Assembly (NCBI RefSeq): GCF_012489685.1
Contig: NC_080046.1
Span: 65,549,984 to 65,613,983, forward strand
Source of the DNA: Lotus japonicus
Taxonomy: Eukaryota > Streptophyta > Magnoliopsida > Fabales > Fabaceae
Reading direction: 5' to 3'
Length of the DNA stretch: 64,000 bases
In this document: positions 20,573-40,264 of the stretch, piece by piece
Layout: the number at the start of each line of letters is the position of its first letter
How positions within the stretch are numbered: the first letter of the stretch is position 1
The notes under the pieces: generated by a model
The model's input: only the letters and a program-made list of their open reading frames with translations
What the model was told of the DNA's origin: nothing
Databases searched by the model: none
Position numbers and translations under genes: made by a program

Positions 20573-23500
20573 ATGGCCTTCATCAATTACATAAGTTTGT
20601 TCTCAACTTTGATTATATTTTGTTTCCAATGCCTATATTTTAGCACTGCCATAGACACCATCAATTCCTCTCATTTCATAAAGGACCCTGAAACTATAAC
20701 CTCCAATGATGGTGCTTTCACCTTAGGATTTTTCAGCCCTGAAAATTCTGCTAATCGCTATGTAGGAATTTGGTACATGTCCAAATCCACAGTGATATGG
20801 GTAGCTAACAGAGACCAACCACTCAAGGACTCTTCTGGGAGTTTCACAATATCCAATGATGGAAACCTTGTGGTTTTGAATGGACAAAAACATGTGATGT
20901 GGTCTTCCAATGTATCAAACATTTCTACCAACTCAAGTTCCAAACTTTCAGATTTTGGGAAACTTGATCTCCTGGACAGTACAGGAAATAAGGCGTGGGA
21001 GAGTTTTCAGCATCCTACAGACACTTTGATGCCAAACATGAGACTGAGCAACAATGAAAGAACAGGTGAGAAAGTTGGAATCACAGCATGGAAAAACCCT
21101 TCTGATCCATCCCGCGGGAACTTCACTACAACCATTGAACGAGAAACTATTCCAGAAGTTTTCATTTGGAATGAAGAAACTCACCCGTACTGGCGCAGTG
21201 GTCCATGGAATGGTAGAGTCTTCACAGGTATACCTGATATGAAATCTTCTTATCTTAATGGTTTCAGTTTAAATGCTCAAGAAGATGGCACTTTTTATCT
21301 CAGTTATGCTTATGCAAATGAATCTGTTTTGAAACTTTTTGCCCTGAACTGGGAGGGAAAGTTACAACAGAAGTTATGGGATTATGAGGAGAAGGAATGG
21401 CAAGTGGAGTGGGAAGCTCAAGTATCTGAGTGTGATGTTTATGGTAAATGTGGGGCTTTTGGTATCTGTTATTCAGAGAGATCACCAATATGCAGCTGCT
21501 TGGAAGGGTTTGAACCAAGTAATAGAGAGGAATGGAATAGACAAAACTGGACTAATGGATGTCTTAGAAGGAAAGCTCTTCAGTGTGGAAATGCAAATCA
21601 AAATGGGAGTGAAGCAGATGGATTTCTGAATCTGCAAAAGGTTAAAGTTCCAGACTTTGCAGAGCAGTCATTGGCCAGTTCACTGAGTTCAGAAGAAATG
21701 TGCAGGAGTCAGTGTTTGGCGAATTGCACTTGTGTTGCATATTCATACGATTCTGAGAAATGCATGACTTGGAGTGGCAATCTAATTGACACACAACAGT
21801 TTTCAAGTGCAGGCATTGATCTTGGCATTCGTGTAGCAAGCTCAGAACTTGGTATGTTAACTGTTGTCCTCTCCTAGATTCTTATCTTTGTCCAAACACT
21901 AGGGTTGGGCCTAATAACATGCTTGAATCAGTATTTCTTCCACCATAATCAATTCTAACATTAAGAAGCTAGCCATTGAAACTTCTTGACATAATTGATT
22001 CTGACTTTAGATTCAACTGTAGACTGATTTCCAAACATGCACTAATACTGGTCATTTTCCTTTTATTTTTTTACAATTTCTTAAATACAGATAAAGAGAG
22101 AAACAACAAGGCCATCATTACAATTTCAGTGATAGCAGGATTGGTCATACTTGTCATCGGTGCATATTTCTTATGGGAGAACTTTGGTATATATTTTGTT
22201 GTAAAATCATTTTTTAAATTTTAATTTGCAGTTGTTTGTGTTCTCTTTATGTTGATAAATTGTTGATAAATTATAGCTTCTCAAATTTATTACCATGTTT
22301 GAGATATTTCCATGTCTCCAAATCCTGCTAAGTTAACTACATTTTAATGAATCAGCTAGAAAAAGGAAGAGAAAAGGGTTCTTACTATTCAACCGAGGAG
22401 AAGCATCAGCAGAAAATATAAGTGGCAGTTTAATTGGAGTTGGAGATCCGTCACAAGTTGAACTGCAGGATTCGTTGTTGTTTGATACCGAAACACTTGT
22501 AATTGCCACAAACAACTTCCACTTCTCCAACAAACTTGGTCAGGGTGGTTTTGGTCCAGTATACAAGGTAGGTAAATTAAGTCCTGCAATGTGAATCATG
22601 TTCATATGTAAAGCCATTTTTTTAAATTCCAGAATCATTATGTAAGAATATTATAGGGGAAGCTGCAAGATGGCAGAGAGATAGCAGTTAAAAAACTTTC
22701 CAGTGTTTCTGGACAAGGGTTGGTAGAATTCACGAATGAGGTCACGCTGATTTCTAAGCTTCAACACCGCAATCTTGTCAGGCTACTTGGCTGCTGTAGA
22801 GAAGATGAAAAGATGCTTATTTACGAATTCATGCCAAATACAAGCTTGGACTCATTTATCTTTGGTTAGTCCTTTTGATGCCCTGTTATGTACCTATGTT
22901 ATATCTGTTTCAAAATTTCAACAACACTCCTTTCATGCACATAAATAATGTTTTTTATTTTGTGACTTATCTGAGTTTTCCTGTTTTGCATAAGAAGGGA
23001 AAATGACCAATTGTGGGAAAACTTAGTGTTTAACACACACACATACATGATACATACATAGTTGTTAAATCAAAATTTTGTGATTTGTGAGGTTGCCTCC
23101 TTTTCCATTTTACAGATCCTCCTGAGAATAAATTCTTAAATTGGAGAAAACGCTTTACTATAATAGAAGGAATAGCTCGAGGTTTGCTTTATCTTCATAG
23201 AGATTCTAGGCTAAGGATCATTCATAGAGATTTGAAAGCAAGTAATATCTTGCTGGATGAGGAGCTGAATCCAAAAATATCAGACTTTGGTTTGGCCAGA
23301 ATATTTGGAGGACATGAAGATCAAGCTAATACTAAAAGGGTTGTTGGCACATAGTAAGTATCCCTCTGCCTTTGACCAAGGTTATTAATGTAGTTTACAA
23401 ATATCTTGCATAATACATTATCTAACATTTTGTCACAGTGGTTATATGTCCCCAGAATACGCAATGCAAGGATTGTTTTCAGAGAAATCAGATGTCTTTA

Positions 23501-24149
23501 GTTTTGGAGTTTTGCTTTTGGAGATCGTTAGTGGAAGAAGGATCTCTAGCTTTTATAAAAATGAGGAATCTCTGAGCCTTTTAGGATTTGTATGTTTCCT
23601 ATATTCATCACCTTGCTCAATCAAAGGAACCCAATTAGTACTAAGATGAAGATCCCCAGTCTTCATTTGGTGTTTTCTTTTCTGTCTCACCAATAAAATT
23701 GTATTGTCTAGGCATATGAGTATCACAATTTGGTGTGATAGGAGAGAACACCAAATGGGGGGGACGGAGCATTTCGGTCCTTAGTATTGGTGCAACTCCT
23801 AACTTCCAAATTGTTAATGACTGTGTCTGTTATTTTATTTTAGGCATGGAAGCTATGGAATGAGAACAATATTGTACCTTTAATAGATGAAGGGATGCAT
23901 GGTTCTGATCAGGAGAAGGATATTTTGAGGTGTGTGCACATTGGACTTCTGTGTGTTCAAGAAAGTGCAAGAGACAGGCCTGCTATGGCTGTTGTAATAT
24001 CCATGCTCAACAGTGAAATTATAAATCTTCCTCAACCAAAGCAACCTGCATTCATCATAAAGGAGAATATATTACCATTGTCCTCTGAAGAGCATCATGG
24101 CTCATTTTCAAACAATGGTGTCAGTGTTACAGAAATCCAAGGAAGATAA
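20573..24149 (+). CDS. G-type lectin S-receptor-like Ser/Thr kinase 2 (SD1-13-like)
   Basis: Exons: 20573-21851, 22091-22186, 22356-22567, 22657-22864, 23116-23353, 23439-23589, 23844-24149 (829 aa). Exons 2-7 have exactly the lengths found in S-RLK 1. Domain order is signal peptide, bulb-type lectin ([10 protein letters not shown]), S-locus region (YWRSGPWNG), EGF-like part ([13 protein letters not shown]), PAN, transmembrane helix (exon 2) and kinase with GQGGFGPVY, Lys541, HRD Asp637 and DFG Asp655; tail VTEIQGR. Exon 1 is 6 bp longer than in the twin because of small indels in the PAN region (near 21675-21690 and 21756). The differences cluster in the ectodomain. The kinase exons are almost identical, with CCREDEK where the twin has CCREYEK. 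Intact and plausibly functional; its promoter is disrupted by the copia element. Confidence 0.93.
21918..22039. mobile_element. Intron 1 MITE-like inverted repeat, twin copy
   Basis: CATGCTTGAATCAG to CTGATTTCCAAACATG, the same insertion as at 8741-8858 and inherited through the tandem duplication. Confidence 0.45.
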
Positions 24150-25225
24150 AAATAGAGATATCTAGTAAGATTTGTTGAAGGAACTACTGAACTAGGATGA
24201 GGCCAAACTTGTATACATTTAAAAGATTTGTAGTATGTTTAATTTCATGATCAATATTATAGTAGTAATGACAAGTTGAGAGCTTTTAGAAGTTACTTGG
24301 TAGTGTAAAAATATTAAGTACAATTGTTTTATACACATGCAAAGATTGTGTTATTAGTGGTCTGTTTTGAGTGAAGTCAGTGTTCTAAAGTTTTAAACGC
24401 TGAGTTTGTAAGCTTAGGCCTAGTTCAAGGTGACTTAAAGTTTCTAAGTTTTAAAATTTGTAAATACTACAACTTGGTGAGGGAGTGCAATGATTTGAAC
24501 ATGAGAGCTTATCTAGAAATTAAGATAACTAGGATTGAGACCCGTGCTATGCACGGGGTCTTCATACGTGATTTTTTCGAGGTTAAAATATAATCGAAAC
24601 GTATAACAACTAACTCTACATACAGTCAAAACTAAAGAATCAATGTTTATCTAGCATTACGAATGATCGAATTAACAATTCTCAGCATACATTGATGCAG
24701 TTATTATCATTTTCATGGTCAGCACTCTTCCTTTCACAAAAATATTGCTCTTATTCTTCTATGCAAAAGGGTCTATTACTTAGGTTGATTTGGATTGGTT
24801 ATTAGAGTTGCTCGTTCTACATTGTCGAAGAGGAGGCCACCCAATTACTTGACTGTTGAGAAATTAAATCACAACAAATATGACAACACCATTAGTGAAG
24901 AAATGAGAATGAGATTGTCAAATATTTGATCATAAAAAAAGGGATTGTAACACCATAGACATCATTGAGAAAAATTATAATCATCTACATCACAAAATAA
25001 AAAGTATTTTTTGCACACTGCAAACTTCTTGTTAGAATTAGTAAATTGCAAATTTTATATCTTTTTTTAAAAGGTGAATCTAATTATAAGGAAAACTCTT
25101 AAGTAAGCATTAGATGAGAGTTTTTGGGTTGCGTATCTCTATTTCATGAAATTTTTAGATGTAGACATCCAATATACTGATATGAAAATGTGAATCTATA
25201 AAAATGATAATAAAAAGCTTTTACT

Positions 25226-25764
25226 TCAAGAGAATTCAAATATTTTTATTTCTACACAATATCTGCATATATCTATATTTCTGCACAACAATGGAAAGAT
25301 TTCTACCCACAATTTTCCCAAACCAATAAAAAACCAAAAAGGAACTTGTGATTCTTCATGTCCAAAGTACCCGTAGAAGAAACAATCATTGGTTACCTTG
25401 ACATGTGTCTCATCTATCCAAAAGCTGTAATCAACATCAACATATGATAATGCCCCCTTCTCATCTTTCAAGATCTGTTGATGTGGAGAATGATTATTTA
25501 GTGAGTCCACTTTTTCAGCTATACGCATAAGAACTCAGAAATCAGCAACGGTCTTCTAATCCATCTGCAGAAGCTCAGGTTCTGACAGCTTATCGAAACC
25601 ACGAAATAATGGAACAACGGGCTTAGTTTTTCACCTACAGGTGGTTTATACTGTACAATCATCCCATCAGTTTCATCTTGTTTTGATGATACCTCCTCAT
25701 TTGATTTCCTTAGGATTCCAAGAGAATATTTTAAATTACTATGATATGCATATATAGAAAACAA
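25226..25764 (-). pseudogene. Unrecognised protein-like fragments
   Basis: Two minus-strand open frames (25519-25764, then 25226-25528) have the composition of real exons, with stretches such as QDETDGMIVQYKPPVGEKL and VDYSFWIDETHVKVTND. They are in different frames and are likely exons or exon pieces of one captured gene. I do not recognise the family. They lie inside the putative Helitron. Confidence 0.3.
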
Positions 25765-26084
25765 ACATCACAGGAATCAAGAATGTTAACTAAAGAATGT
25801 TCAACCCCAAAATATTCTCATTTTTCAGTAAACTTGACATATTAGAAACAACCATATTAGGCAAAATCACAGCTAGTAATTCAATATTGTAAATTAAAGA
25901 TATATGGTGTAATTTGGATATGGTTGAACTTAAATAAATCTATACATGATTATTTAGAAATGGAGTTCTCGAAGAAACACCAAGTAAAAAACATACTTAT
26001 AAAATCTAGCAAATAACTCATTTAAATTTGTAAATGAAACCAAACAGCTCAATGGTTTAAGGAAAATCTAGTGGTAGTTATTCA

Positions 26085-26230
26085 CCTTTTGCTACCTCTT
26101 CATATTCATCATACATTAGAACCACAGATCCCTTAGGCAATGCACCAATCATAGGTTTAGGCAATATCTACACTATTGTACCCATATCTCTGAGAATCTT
26201 GCAACATAGACAGGGGAGTAAAATATCCCT
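26085..26230 (-). pseudogene. Unrecognised exon-like piece
   Basis: On the minus strand the frame reads KPMIGALPKGSVVLMYDEY followed by EEVAKG. It is protein-like and short, with no start or stop of its own. It could belong to the same captured source gene as 25226-25764. Family not recognised. Confidence 0.25.
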
Positions 26231-26487
26231 GAAAATCCTTGAAATCACACTAAATTGAAGAATTTTGATATCACTTCGAGTAATCACTCCATAAAATGAG
26301 CTATGTGTTAGTGCAACAGCTCACCAATCTAAAATATAAATATCCAAGATGAAACAAAAAAATATGCAAATCAAAATCACTTTTATTGTTATACCTCCTA
26401 CTCCCAATGTGAGCTATTTTAAACAAAATGCATATCATTTAATTTGTTGTCATACGAATGTGTGTTTACCATTTAGAAAGAAGAATA

Positions 26488-27142
26488 CTCCCTCCGTTCC
26501 TAAATATAAGACCTATTCCAAAAAATTGCGCTTATTAAGGAAGTATTTAATGTGACTAATTAGTGTATTGATTTTTTAAAAATGCATCAATTCTTCCTTA
26601 TTTACCCTTTGTTATTTTCTCTCACTACTAATCATTGCATTTATTACATTTTATATACTTATTATACTTATTGATTTCAAAAAAAAAATCATTTTACTAT
26701 ACTTAATTGTTTACCGGTAAAGAAACGCTTCCTTTTCTCTCTGTCATTTGAACAACGAATTTTTTTTTGTTCCCACCAAACTAACTTAAACTAAACCAAA
26801 CCGTTTCCAGTTCCCATTTAAACATAAGTCCTTTTTGAACTTCATGCTCTTTTAACAATGGAGAAGAAAACAGGAGAAGAAAAGATGAAAGGGGAGAAGA
26901 AAAGATGAATATTGTGTGAAGAAGAAAAGAAAAGTTCAGAATTTATGCACTCACCATTGATATCCCAAAAGTCATAGTAGTAATTAATGGAAGGTGGTAA
27001 CTTTGAGATTGAAAACATGTAATTAATGTGGAGGGTAAAAATGGAAGAGTACAAAACCTTTTGTTAGATTATTGTAACTAGGTCTTATATTTAGGAACTT
27101 CAAAATTTTGAAACTAGGTCTTATATTTAGGAACGGAGGGAG
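26488..27142. mobile_element. Stowaway-type MITE
   Basis: Starts CTCCCTCCGTTCCTAAATAT and ends with its reverse complement. TA target duplication at 26486-26487 and 27143-27144. These are the standard Stowaway (Tc1/mariner) ends. The right arm is partly repeated ('aactaggtcttatatttagg' near 27077 and 27112). 655 bp, nested in the putative Helitron. Confidence 0.8.
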
Positions 27143-27966
27143 TAATAATTAAGAGTAGATTAGTGGTTAAAGCTTTATAAAGTTTGCAAAAAAACTTAGG
27201 TACTAAGTTAAAGTATCAGCATAAAGCTAAAGTAAATATAACTAATGTGTATAAGCATGCAACTATGAGTACAGGCCAGCTAATACCTATGGATGTGACT
27301 TGGATAAGGATGCAGCTCCAGGGTCATAACTCCATGAATCTGTTCCGCGTCAAAACCTGAAAAAGAAAATATAACTTATGAGTACATAGATAATGAGAAA
27401 ATCATTTAAAACTTAAATTTCTATCAGATTGACTCACTCTTTTGACTATCATATAAGCTGTCTACTAACTTCTCTAGTTACATAAGGGGAGGAACATATA
27501 GGCAGTTGCTTTGGAAACAAATTCAATCAGTTTTTAACGATCCATTCTTCTGAGCCTCCCGGACTGATGTATGATCTCTAACTCTAGATACAAATAAACC
27601 CCACAAAAGAGGTTTCAGTCTTGATGCATTGTAAAACTAACCGGAAAAAAAGATGGAATCCACTTTAAACAAAATCTTCAAAAATTTTACCTCAGTCATA
27701 CTTTCCATTGTTGCATTCAATAGCATTTACAACCTCCTGAAATGTGGAAACACTGCATGAAAATTTCCAATCAATTATTAGGAGAGAAGAAAAAGGGATA
27801 GTTGGGCTCATGACTAATTCAAAGAGATAAAGTGGAAACAAAAATAACTTCATACAGGACCTTAATCAGCTAAGCCAAAATTCATCATCAGGATACAAAA
27901 TTAATACCAGCCTTAAAACTAAAATGAATAAAGCACACGGTTTTTAAAATAAATAATAAAAGACCT

Positions 27967-28293
27967 TCATTTCCTATCACTTACAACAATTAGCAAATAA
28001 TACCACCATTTTAGAGTCTTACTTGAAAGTTCTCTTATTTGGCTTATAGATGTTAATGATGAAGCTGCTTCTACAAAGGGCGAGAGACAAATCCCGTGGC
28101 AACCCATCTTCTCCACCAACTCCTCATGCATTTTTAGCTGTCCAGCCTTCCTCGGCAGCTCTAGAATCATTTCATAAACTTGCAGATCTGGTTTTAGGCA
28201 TTTTTCTTCAACCATCTCCTTCAACAACTTGTAGGCATTGTTCCAGTGTCCCTTTTCACAGAACATCAAAATCAAGGTGTGGTAAGTGTTCAA
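27967..28293 (-). pseudogene. PPR protein fragment
   Basis: The minus-strand frame contains a pentatricopeptide-like unit: NTYHTLILMFCEKGHWNNAY, then KLLKEMVEEKCLKPDLQVYE and a following partial repeat. This is the end of a P-class PPR array, an organellar RNA-binding protein family. Only about 100 residues exist and no targeting peptide or further repeats flank it, so it is a gene piece, probably captured by the surrounding Helitron-like DNA. Confidence 0.55.
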
Positions 28294-29191
28294 GGGTCCT
28301 CCCTTTCCTACATGAACAATATAGAACTCAACAACACTTTGAACTACTTAAATAAAAACGGAGAAGATACCAGAAAATAAAAACACATGAATGGAACTAA
28401 GTTAGTCAAACAAATGGATTCAGCACACAAAAATGACTAACAAATCTAAACAGAAGAAGAAATAGATCACATACACAATTTGGTTTTGTACTTAATCCTA
28501 GCACAATTACTTAAAAAATCCAAGAGTTTGTAATTTAACATTTTTTTCATGTCATATATATGATCACTTTGATGAATAATTAATTCAGAATGTTGGTAAC
28601 TCAATCTTGTGATAGGATCCATTATCAGACATTTGAGACTTGACAGCTAGCCTTGCTATAAAAGTACAAAGAGAAGTTTATTAGATTGTTGAGCTATACA
28701 TCTGTAAATATTTCTTATCATACCTGTCACAGAAAGTTTAAAACTTGACTTAGACGTTCAGAATTATGCTTTGGATAAGTACAATGTACAAAAATTCATA
28801 TAAGCCAAGGTACTATTTGGCATGACTATGATAGCATAGAATGAAATCCATTAAATATTTGTGATAGTGCAATTGCATGACAAAGAACCCCTAAGAATCC
28901 TTAGTATGCAGTGCTTAAATCATTGGCTGCCTTCTCTTCTTCCTATTGATTTCAGATAAATAATAAGTGTAGGAATCTAGAGCTATATTTTAAAAAATCA
29001 GGATTCCCAACTGAAAAGAAGCAATGAGAAATCATGTTTCAGAAGCAGAAAATTAAAACTCAAAATATAGAGTTTCAAAAGAACTTTACTGGAGTAATTT
29101 AAATCTTTGTGCTCATCTGATCTAGAGGTACAAGAGATTAAGCTAGTTACCTTACCACCTTCGAAAATTGTGTTGGCAGGATGCTCACGCG

Positions 29192-29263
29192 GAAGAAAAT
29201 GATGGACCAAAGAAGGCTAAATTGTTCTTTGCTCATGCTGCAGACAAATGGGATGCTGAGTTT
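29192..29263 (+). pseudogene. GT31 galactosyltransferase-like fragment
   Basis: A 24-residue stretch with PKKAKLFFAHAADKWDAEF resembles the segment just before the DxD motif in plant beta-1,3- or hydroxyproline O-galactosyltransferases (GT31). The next family motif (YVKVDDD-like) is absent. It is too short for a gene and opposite in strand to the PPR piece. Recognition rests on one motif. Confidence 0.4.
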
Positions 29264-29603
29264 ACAAAAGAAGCAATCTCAGTAGTGATAACTTCTCAAA
29301 CTCCACACTTCACAAAAACAACACATCAAACCACTACATATAGAGGCCAAGGTGCAACAGGATAGGAAAACCTTGATAGCGTCAGCTCTGTGAAGAAAGT
29401 ACCATGATTGACAGGGTGGTGCGACTACCATCGGAAAACGTGGGCACGCGTTAGGGAAGATTTGTTGCTTTGCATCAGCATGAGGTGAGATGATGACCAC
29501 CAGGTAGAGTTGCAGTCTTTAGGTCTGTAATTGCAATTGAAGCAAGCTATGAGAGTAGGAGTAGGCAATAACTAGCGCGCAGATTTAATATGATAGAGAT
29601 TGT

Positions 29604-30422
29604 GAGATTTTTTAATATTAATTTTGAGAGAGAAATTTATAGAAAATTAAATAAAGGTAATCTATAAAAGTTAATACTTTTAACAAATTTATTGTCAGTA
29701 ACTAATTTATGATCGAGAGTGTTGTTGACTTACATTTAAATTTACCAAAAGGCCCCCTAATTTGGGCTGGAAAACCCACTTAAGATAACTCCAAGGCCCA
29801 AGATAAAACTCAAAAATATCTTATCTATTTCCCCATGAGCCTCTTGTCATTATTGCTATACTTCCTTCGTTTTCGCTCGTAACCTCTGAAGTCTGCAATT
29901 TCGCACAATGCAGTCTAACTTAACAACGTACCTGCTTTCACATTCACATTTCTTTATTTGAAAAAAAAAGGGTATTCTAGAAAGTGGTCCCTGTTATAGA
30001 GCCTTTCCATCAATGTACAGTACAGGTTACTTCATAAACCATAAATTAAGCAAGTCAAATATGATTAACTACATAAAACAATACAAAGACTCTTAATTAA
30101 CAATCTCATACCATTATCTGGTCCTTTTATTAAGGGTTGTAGAATCGACATCACCAATTAACAAGCTGGCTCTCTATGAGATATACTTACATTTCATCAG
30201 TCAAAATGTGAACACAAGGATAGTCAACTATATACATAGAATAATTCACAGGTATGACAAAAATAATGTTTCAACACGGTCCACACAACTTTACCTGTGA
30301 CAAATCATTGTTTCAGTTCTTGCAATACAACTTGAACACCTAACTACAATGATTTCACTAGGGAAGTTCAGAACATTAAAACACACTTCCTAGTTCCTAG
30401 TTCCTAGTTCCTACGTAGTACT
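29604..30422 (+). other. 5' region of the third S-RLK gene
   Basis: There is no gene. A 7-bp tandem repeat (TTCCTAG, three copies plus a partial) lies at about 30388-30412, just before ATG 30423. No clear inverted-repeat element was seen. Confidence 0.45.
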
Positions 30423-33967
<3,545 letters not shown>

Positions 33968-34338
33968 CAATATTGAATCTTTGTCACTGTGGTAATTAAT
34001 GTCATTCTCCATGCTAAAGATATTAAAGATACTAAGACCAAAAACACTGACTAATGCCGACTTAAAAATTCATATTTTTTGGGTACAAAGTGCAGTGTAG
34101 TATATATTACTCTTTACCCCAGCCATTTTTAATTTATATTTAAATAAAACCAACACTTTATACTGACAGCTATATTACTTGTGATAGCATATTATCATAC
34201 GTATTGTGACACTTGAATCACAAGAAAAGAACCATATTTTGGCCTGAAGAATCTCATAGATGTCTTGAGTTTCATGCAAGAAATTCTGAAAGCAAAAAGT
34301 GCTCATAAAGAAAAAGTTTCAAAGGCAGGTCCAATCTT
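33968..34338. other. Spacer between S-RLK 3 and the NHL gene
   Basis: Holds the 3' UTR of S-RLK 3 and the promoter of the NHL gene. No other feature seen. Confidence 0.5.
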
Positions 34339-34345
34339 TATATAA
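34339..34345 (+). promoter_or_regulatory. TATA box of the NHL gene
   Basis: TATATAA about 75 bp before ATG 34419, a normal plant TATA-to-start spacing including a short 5' UTR. Confidence 0.55.
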
Positions 34346-34418
34346 ACATGCATGATTTGATTTGCTTCTTCAATCAAACACTACTTACCCTTAATAGAAT
34401 TAGCTTAGCCCTTCTGAA

Positions 34419-35024
34419 ATGGCTCATCCTTCTCCCTCACAGTCTCAAGGAGTGAGGCCGAAACGCACAAACCTGCTACGTTACATAGCCATGGCAATTT
34501 TGGCCTTGATAATCCTTGTGGGCATAGCAGTGATCATAATTTGGCTAGTTCTGAAGCCTAAGCACTTGGAGTACAGTGTGGAGAGTGCTTCAATCCATAA
34601 CTTCAACTTAACCAATTCCAATCACCTCTATGCCAATTTCGATTTCACATTAAGATCATACAATCCCAACTCCAGAGTCTCCCTGTACTATGATTCTGTC
34701 GAGGTTTCGGTGCGGTATGAGGATCAAACACTAGCCACAAGTTCAGTTCAGCCATTCTTGCAGCCTCATAAGAATGTGACTAGGCTATACCCGAAGCTCA
34801 CGGCTCAAACTGTGGCCTTGTATGATCCTGTGCCTAAGGACCTTCGGCTAGAGAGGTCCTCAGGGGATATTGAGTTGGATGTTCTGGTCAGGGCAAGGAT
34901 AAGGTTCAAGGTTGGGGCGTGGAAGTCAAAGCATAGGGTTATGAGGATTTTCTGTTCTCCTGTGTTGGTGCACTTTTCTAAAGCTAAGAGTTTTGAGAGA
35001 ACTTCATGTGAAGTAGATATGTGA
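34419..35024 (+). CDS. NDR1/HIN1-like (NHL) LEA-2 family membrane protein
   Basis: An intronless 201-residue protein. A short basic cytoplasmic N-terminus (RPKRTNLLRY) precedes one strong transmembrane helix (about 22-45), followed by an extracytoplasmic LEA-2 domain with the family motif NPNSRVSLYYD (about 82-92) and several N-glycosylation sites. Length and layout are typical of NHL proteins, which are plasma-membrane proteins tied to pathogen response (NDR1, HIN1) and other stress. It lies between the convergent S-RLK 3 and S-RLK 4 genes. The family call is secure; a defence role here is inference. Confidence 0.9.
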   Translation: MAHPSPSQSQGVRPKRTNLLRYIAMAILALIILVGIAVIIIWLVLKPKHLEYSVESASIHNFNLTNSNHLYANFDFTLRSYNPNSRVSLYYDSVEVSVRYEDQTLATSSVQPFLQPHKNVTRLYPKLTAQTVALYDPVPKDLRLERSSGDIELDVLVRARIRFKVGAWKSKHRVMRIFCSPVLVHFSKAKSFERTSCEVDM

Positions 35025-35668
35025 ACAAGCATGCCTAATGGAGCAACATGATAAGCATGAGATGCTTCTTTTACCTTTCTGAATCTTGTTATTATTTGTT
35101 CTTTTTTCGGTTTGGTGATTTTTCTGTCTTCCCTAAGTTTGCCAATGTTTAGATTGATTATATGATTCTTTTGTCATCACTATATTGTAATTTTTAATTC
35201 TGGGGTTTTGTTTTCTTATGTTGAAAGAGTTGTGTGGACATATGAAAGAAGGAAAGTTGGCTGTTATCCATCCTATTGATGTACGCATTATTGATGACAT
35301 CCTTCAATGTTCTTACATTTTGACAAACTTGCAGAGGAGTACATGTTGATGATGCCATGGTTGAAATATACACTACTCACCCGAATAACCAGAAATCAAG
35401 ATTTTTTACCAAACATGTTTGCTTAAGGTTTTTAAAAAAAGTGTTTTTAAGGTTGTATAAAATAGGGATTTATTTTTTAGAGATTTATGTAGGGAAGTTG
35501 TTTTTCGTTTGGTTATCTCTTGCATTATATCTCTTGCATATTACACCAAAACAAGATCAAAAGTAAATCTTAAAAATGCCTCAACTACCAGACAAGGGAA
35601 GATTTACAGACTTTTTTGTTTTGTTTAGAGAAATATACATCATGTTATATGATGTCATGGTTTTTCCA
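35025..35668. other. Convergent 3' spacer
   Basis: Lies between the ends of the NHL gene (+) and S-RLK 4 (-). A/T-rich; the small frame at 35357-35566 is not protein-like. Nothing else seen. Confidence 0.5.
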
Positions 35669-39576
<3,908 letters not shown>

Positions 39577-40264
39577 TACTATAGATCAATTATAGGTAGA
39601 GCTGTAGAGGGAAACATAGAGGAAATGAAAACAGTTGATTGAAGTTTTCTGTTTTTTTTATATATTAATTAATTAATTAATTAAATAGGTGAGATATTTA
39701 AAATATTTATAAAGGGAGATGTAGGACACAATATACCACAACATGGCATTATTATGTCATATGAGAGCACCATAATCAATTGTTTCTCCTTTGTACTATA
39801 AGGCTTTCATAAGTGAAGTGTGTATCTTTTAGATATCAATGGCATTTTTTGGGATAAAATGATTAGGCATGTGGCCGTAGAGATACATGGCATTTTTAAT
39901 GGAGTTATTTAGAGTGAGTTCTTATTTTTAACGACTATTGTTTAATTTTGATGCTCGCTTACATGGGTTGCTAGTTGTTTAAATTAAACAACTGTAATTA
40001 ACTCGATTATTAAATAAAAAATATTTCTTTTTTCTCTTATACTTCAATTGGGTTACTAAATATATGAGAGTTTTATGCGATCAACCAAAAGTGAAATAAG
40101 AACTTATAGTTTGAGCGAAATCTACATTTTACTTATATCTTAAGTGATATTTCTAGGCGCATAGTGATAAACAACTCATATAATTACATGTGCATTGGAG
40201 GTGCTCTTGGAAGACTAGTTAGATAAGTTAAAGTTATCTTATGTGAACACCGTAGATACCAAAT
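39577..40264. other. 5' region of S-RLK 4
   Basis: Upstream DNA of the minus-strand gene. A (TTAA)n tract is at about 39664-39685. A decayed element end 'gcattggaggtgctct' is at 40191-40206. No gene. Confidence 0.45.

Larger units (their letters stand above)
11591..24528 (+). repeat. Tandem segmental duplication, copy 2
   Basis: Direct copy of about 3370-11330, enlarged from roughly 5.4 kb to 12.9 kb by four insertions absent from copy 1: the Harbinger-like composite with a nested hAT, a foldback element, and the copia element. Exons of the two S-RLK genes are nearly identical and their introns align base for base over long stretches, so the duplication is fairly recent. The right border is the Helitron terminus at 24529. 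Confidence 0.85.
24529..29603 (-). mobile_element. Putative gene-capturing Helitron (minus strand), right end uncertain
   Basis: Read on the minus strand, the left border is a Helitron 3' terminus: a hairpin CCCGTGC-ATA-GCACGGG, eleven spacer bases, then CTAG (24529-24532), with T next in the host. Copy 1 of the duplication has the uninterrupted A/T target 'aagataa/ttggac' at 11324-11336. The interior contains several unrelated gene pieces, as Helitrons collect. The 5' end (TC...) was not proven. A candidate is 'gatagaga/t' at about 29595-29604, but the expected flank 'ttggacttgc' does not resume there. No Rep/helicase was seen, so it is non-autonomous. Confidence 0.45.

Noticed and set aside
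24529..24560. A rho-independent-like terminator from the CCCGTGC hairpin
   Set aside because: The genome is eukaryotic; the hairpin with CTAG and an A/T target fits a Helitron end.
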